Shown here: in pieces, positions 5,813 to 6,917 of the stretch | Layout: each line of letters opens with the position of its first letter | Position numbering within the stretch: position 1 is the stretch's first letter | Source: a bacterium | GTDB lineage: Bacteria > Desulfobacterota_D > UBA1144 | Assembly (NCBI GenBank): GCA_002697665.2 | Contig: NZXA02000019.1 | Coordinates: forward strand, 1 to 6,917 | Direction of reading: 5' to 3' | Length of the DNA stretch: 6,917 nucleotides | Notes under the pieces: generated by a model | Told to the model about the DNA's origin: nothing | Databases searched by the model: none | Seen by the model: the letters and a program-made list of their open reading frames with translations, nothing else | Program-made: the position numbers and the translations under genes

Positions 5813-6572
5813 CAGAATATTGATTTTTTAAATCATTTAAAAATGGTTCATGTGTCAACCTATAATGAATAGGGGTTATACTAACATAATTTTCTTTTAT
5901 CGCCGCACCATCAAATTCAATTGATTTATCTTCATCTATCATTTCGCCTTTTATCCAAAAGTAATTACCATTCCGAGGATCAATACGTTCTTCAAATTCA
6001 TCTACGAAGTATTGATTGCCCTGACTTGTGATTCTAACACCTTTAACTTCTTCTTCATTGCAATAAGGGACGTTTACATTTAATAAAATATCTTTGGGTA
6101 TGCCATTAACAATAACTTTCTTTACAATTTTTTTTGCGAACTTCTTTACGACATCATAATTATCTGTTTCATAAGATGCTAGACTGATCGCTATTGAAGG
6201 AATTCCCATTATCATTCCTTCAGCTGCTGCTGAAACAGTTCCAGAATACATTATATTATTACCAAGATTCGCACCATGATTTATCCCGGAGATTAGAAGA
6301 TCAGGCCTATCATCCATAAGGTTTCGAATCGCTAATTTCACACAGTCAACTGGCGTACCACTTATTGACCATCCCTTAAACCCATTCTTTCTTTGTACAT
6401 TGCTTACTCTCAAGGGATCAGAAAGTGTTAGAGAATGGCTAGAAGCACTTTTTTCAACGCTTGGCGCAGCAATAAAAGTATCACCTAAATCTTCCATTGC
6501 TTCCCAAAGTGCATATATCCCTTTGGATAAAATACCATCATCATTGGTAATTAATATTTTTGGTTTTTTCAT
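5805..6572 (-). CDS. surE: 5'/3'-nucleotidase SurE
   Basis: SurE is a metal-dependent phosphatase that removes phosphate from nucleoside 5'- and 3'-monophosphates and can act on short polyphosphate. The protein has 255 residues, standard for the family. The N-terminal ILITNDDG (residues 6-13) supplies Asp11 and Asp12 for metal binding. [13 protein letters not shown] at about 38-50 carries the conserved Ser of the active site, [12 protein letters not shown] sits at 69-80, and [18 protein letters not shown] at 95-112 contains the metal-binding Asn98 and is the family signature. The tail [13 protein letters not shown] at 228-240 is also typical. The ATG overlaps the accD stop in an ATGA arrangement, and the gene's own stop lies inside the guaA start region, so it is embedded in the same operon. 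Linking it to guaA suggests a role in nucleotide balance, which is inference. Confidence 0.97.
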   Translation of the reverse strand: MKKPKILITNDDGILSKGIYALWEAMEDLGDTFIAAPSVEKSASSHSLTLSDPLRVSNVQRKNGFKGWSISGTPVDCVKLAIRNLMDDRPDLLISGINHGANLGNNIMYSGTVSAAAEGMIMGIPSIAISLASYETDNYDVVKKFAKKIVKKVIVNGIPKDILLNVNVPYCNEEEVKGVRITSQGNQYFVDEFEERIDPRNGNYFWIKGEMIDEDKSIEFDGAAIKENYVSITPIHYRLTHEPFLNDLKNQYSDE

Positions 6573-6917
6573 GAAAGAAGGTTGATAAGCAACGTTACTT
6601 TGTCTTTCATATTCTTGCGATCTACAATATGATCGATAAAACCCTTTTCTAATAGAAACTCTGATCTTTGAAACCCTTTGGGTAAATCCTGACCTATAGT
6701 TTGTTTTATTACTCGAGGACCTGCAAAACCAATTAATGCACCAGGTTCAGCAAGTATAACATCTCCTAGCATTCCAAAGCTTGCAGTAACGCCCCCGGTA
6801 GTTGGGTCTGTCAAAATAGGAATGAACAGACCTCCATTTTTTGAAAATTTTGCTAATTGAGTGCTGGTTTTTGCCAGTTGCATTAGCGATATAGCTCCCT
6901 CTTGCATTCTTGCTCCC
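6569..6917 (-). CDS. accD: Acetyl-CoA carboxylase carboxyltransferase subunit beta (C-terminal part)
   Basis: AccD pairs with AccA to form the carboxyltransferase that moves the carboxyl group from biotin to acetyl-CoA, giving malonyl-CoA for fatty acid synthesis. The 5' end lies beyond the right edge; the visible part is 115 codons and starts in the motif GARMQEG, so the Met at 6907 is internal and not a start. [33 protein letters not shown] and [21 protein letters not shown] follow, all characteristic of the AccD C-terminal half. The N-terminal zinc ribbon is outside the window. The frame ends with TGA at 6571-6569, overlapping the surE ATG by 4 bases. Confidence 0.97.
   Translation of the reverse strand, partial: GARMQEGAISLMQLAKTSTQLAKFSKNGGLFIPILTDPTTGGVTASFGMLGDVILAEPGALIGFAGPRVIKQTIGQDLPKGFQRSEFLLEKGFIDHIVDRKNMKDKVTLLINLLS

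Larger units (their letters stand above)
4245..6917 (-). other. Likely operon accD-surE-guaA-GNAT, formerly followed by glmS
   Basis: Four genes on one strand are joined by a 4-bp overlap (accD/surE), an 8-bp overlap (surE/guaA) and a 20-bp gap (guaA/GNAT), with a 14-bp gap to the glmS remnant. No hairpin plus T-run terminator is visible between them. The promoter would lie upstream of accD, outside the window. No Shine-Dalgarno sequence is evident before surE or guaA, so stop-start coupling may drive their translation. Confidence 0.6.

Overview
This is an AT-rich bacterial chromosomal window in which every convincing gene lies on the minus strand, so it reads from right to left. The right half is a compact housekeeping block: the C-terminal end of accD (acetyl-CoA carboxylase beta subunit), surE (5'/3'-nucleotidase), guaA (GMP synthase) and a GNAT acetyltransferase. 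The junctions are a 4-bp overlap, an 8-bp overlap and a 20-bp gap, which strongly suggests one transcription unit. Fourteen bases after the GNAT stop, a glmS reading frame begins with the correct MCG start. It is broken by a homopolymer frameshift and an in-frame stop, and it ends abruptly inside the glutaminase domain.

The left half is looser and looks like accessory DNA. It holds an FkbM-type SAM methyltransferase gene with an apparent TTG start, a 457-bp gap with decayed sequence, a small two-helix membrane protein, and a long exported MORN-repeat protein that runs off the left edge. The MORN frame is open from base 1 to 1295 and encodes 17 full repeats plus the start of an 18th. The many open frames overlapping it are by-products of its repetitive sequence.

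The least obvious signal is a pair of diverged copies of one short plus-strand coding-like sequence, near 1778-1836 and 3079-3146. They flank the methyltransferase gene and share a P-[FY]-L-C-F-[DE] ... F-H-S pattern. The left copy continues in frame into a stretch that resembles a helix-turn-helix. The right copy abuts the point where glmS homology stops. I read this as traces of an old insertion or recombination event that brought in the methyltransferase and truncated glmS, but that history is inference.

The organism cannot be named with confidence. Low GC, no clear Shine-Dalgarno sequences at the starts inspected, and an exported MORN protein would suit an AT-rich Gram-negative such as a Bacteroidota or Marinimicrobia-like marine lineage. 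The genes join central metabolism (fatty acid precursor supply, purine nucleotide synthesis, nucleotide turnover) to surface or accessory functions; I see no recognisable defence system, RNA gene or CRISPR array.
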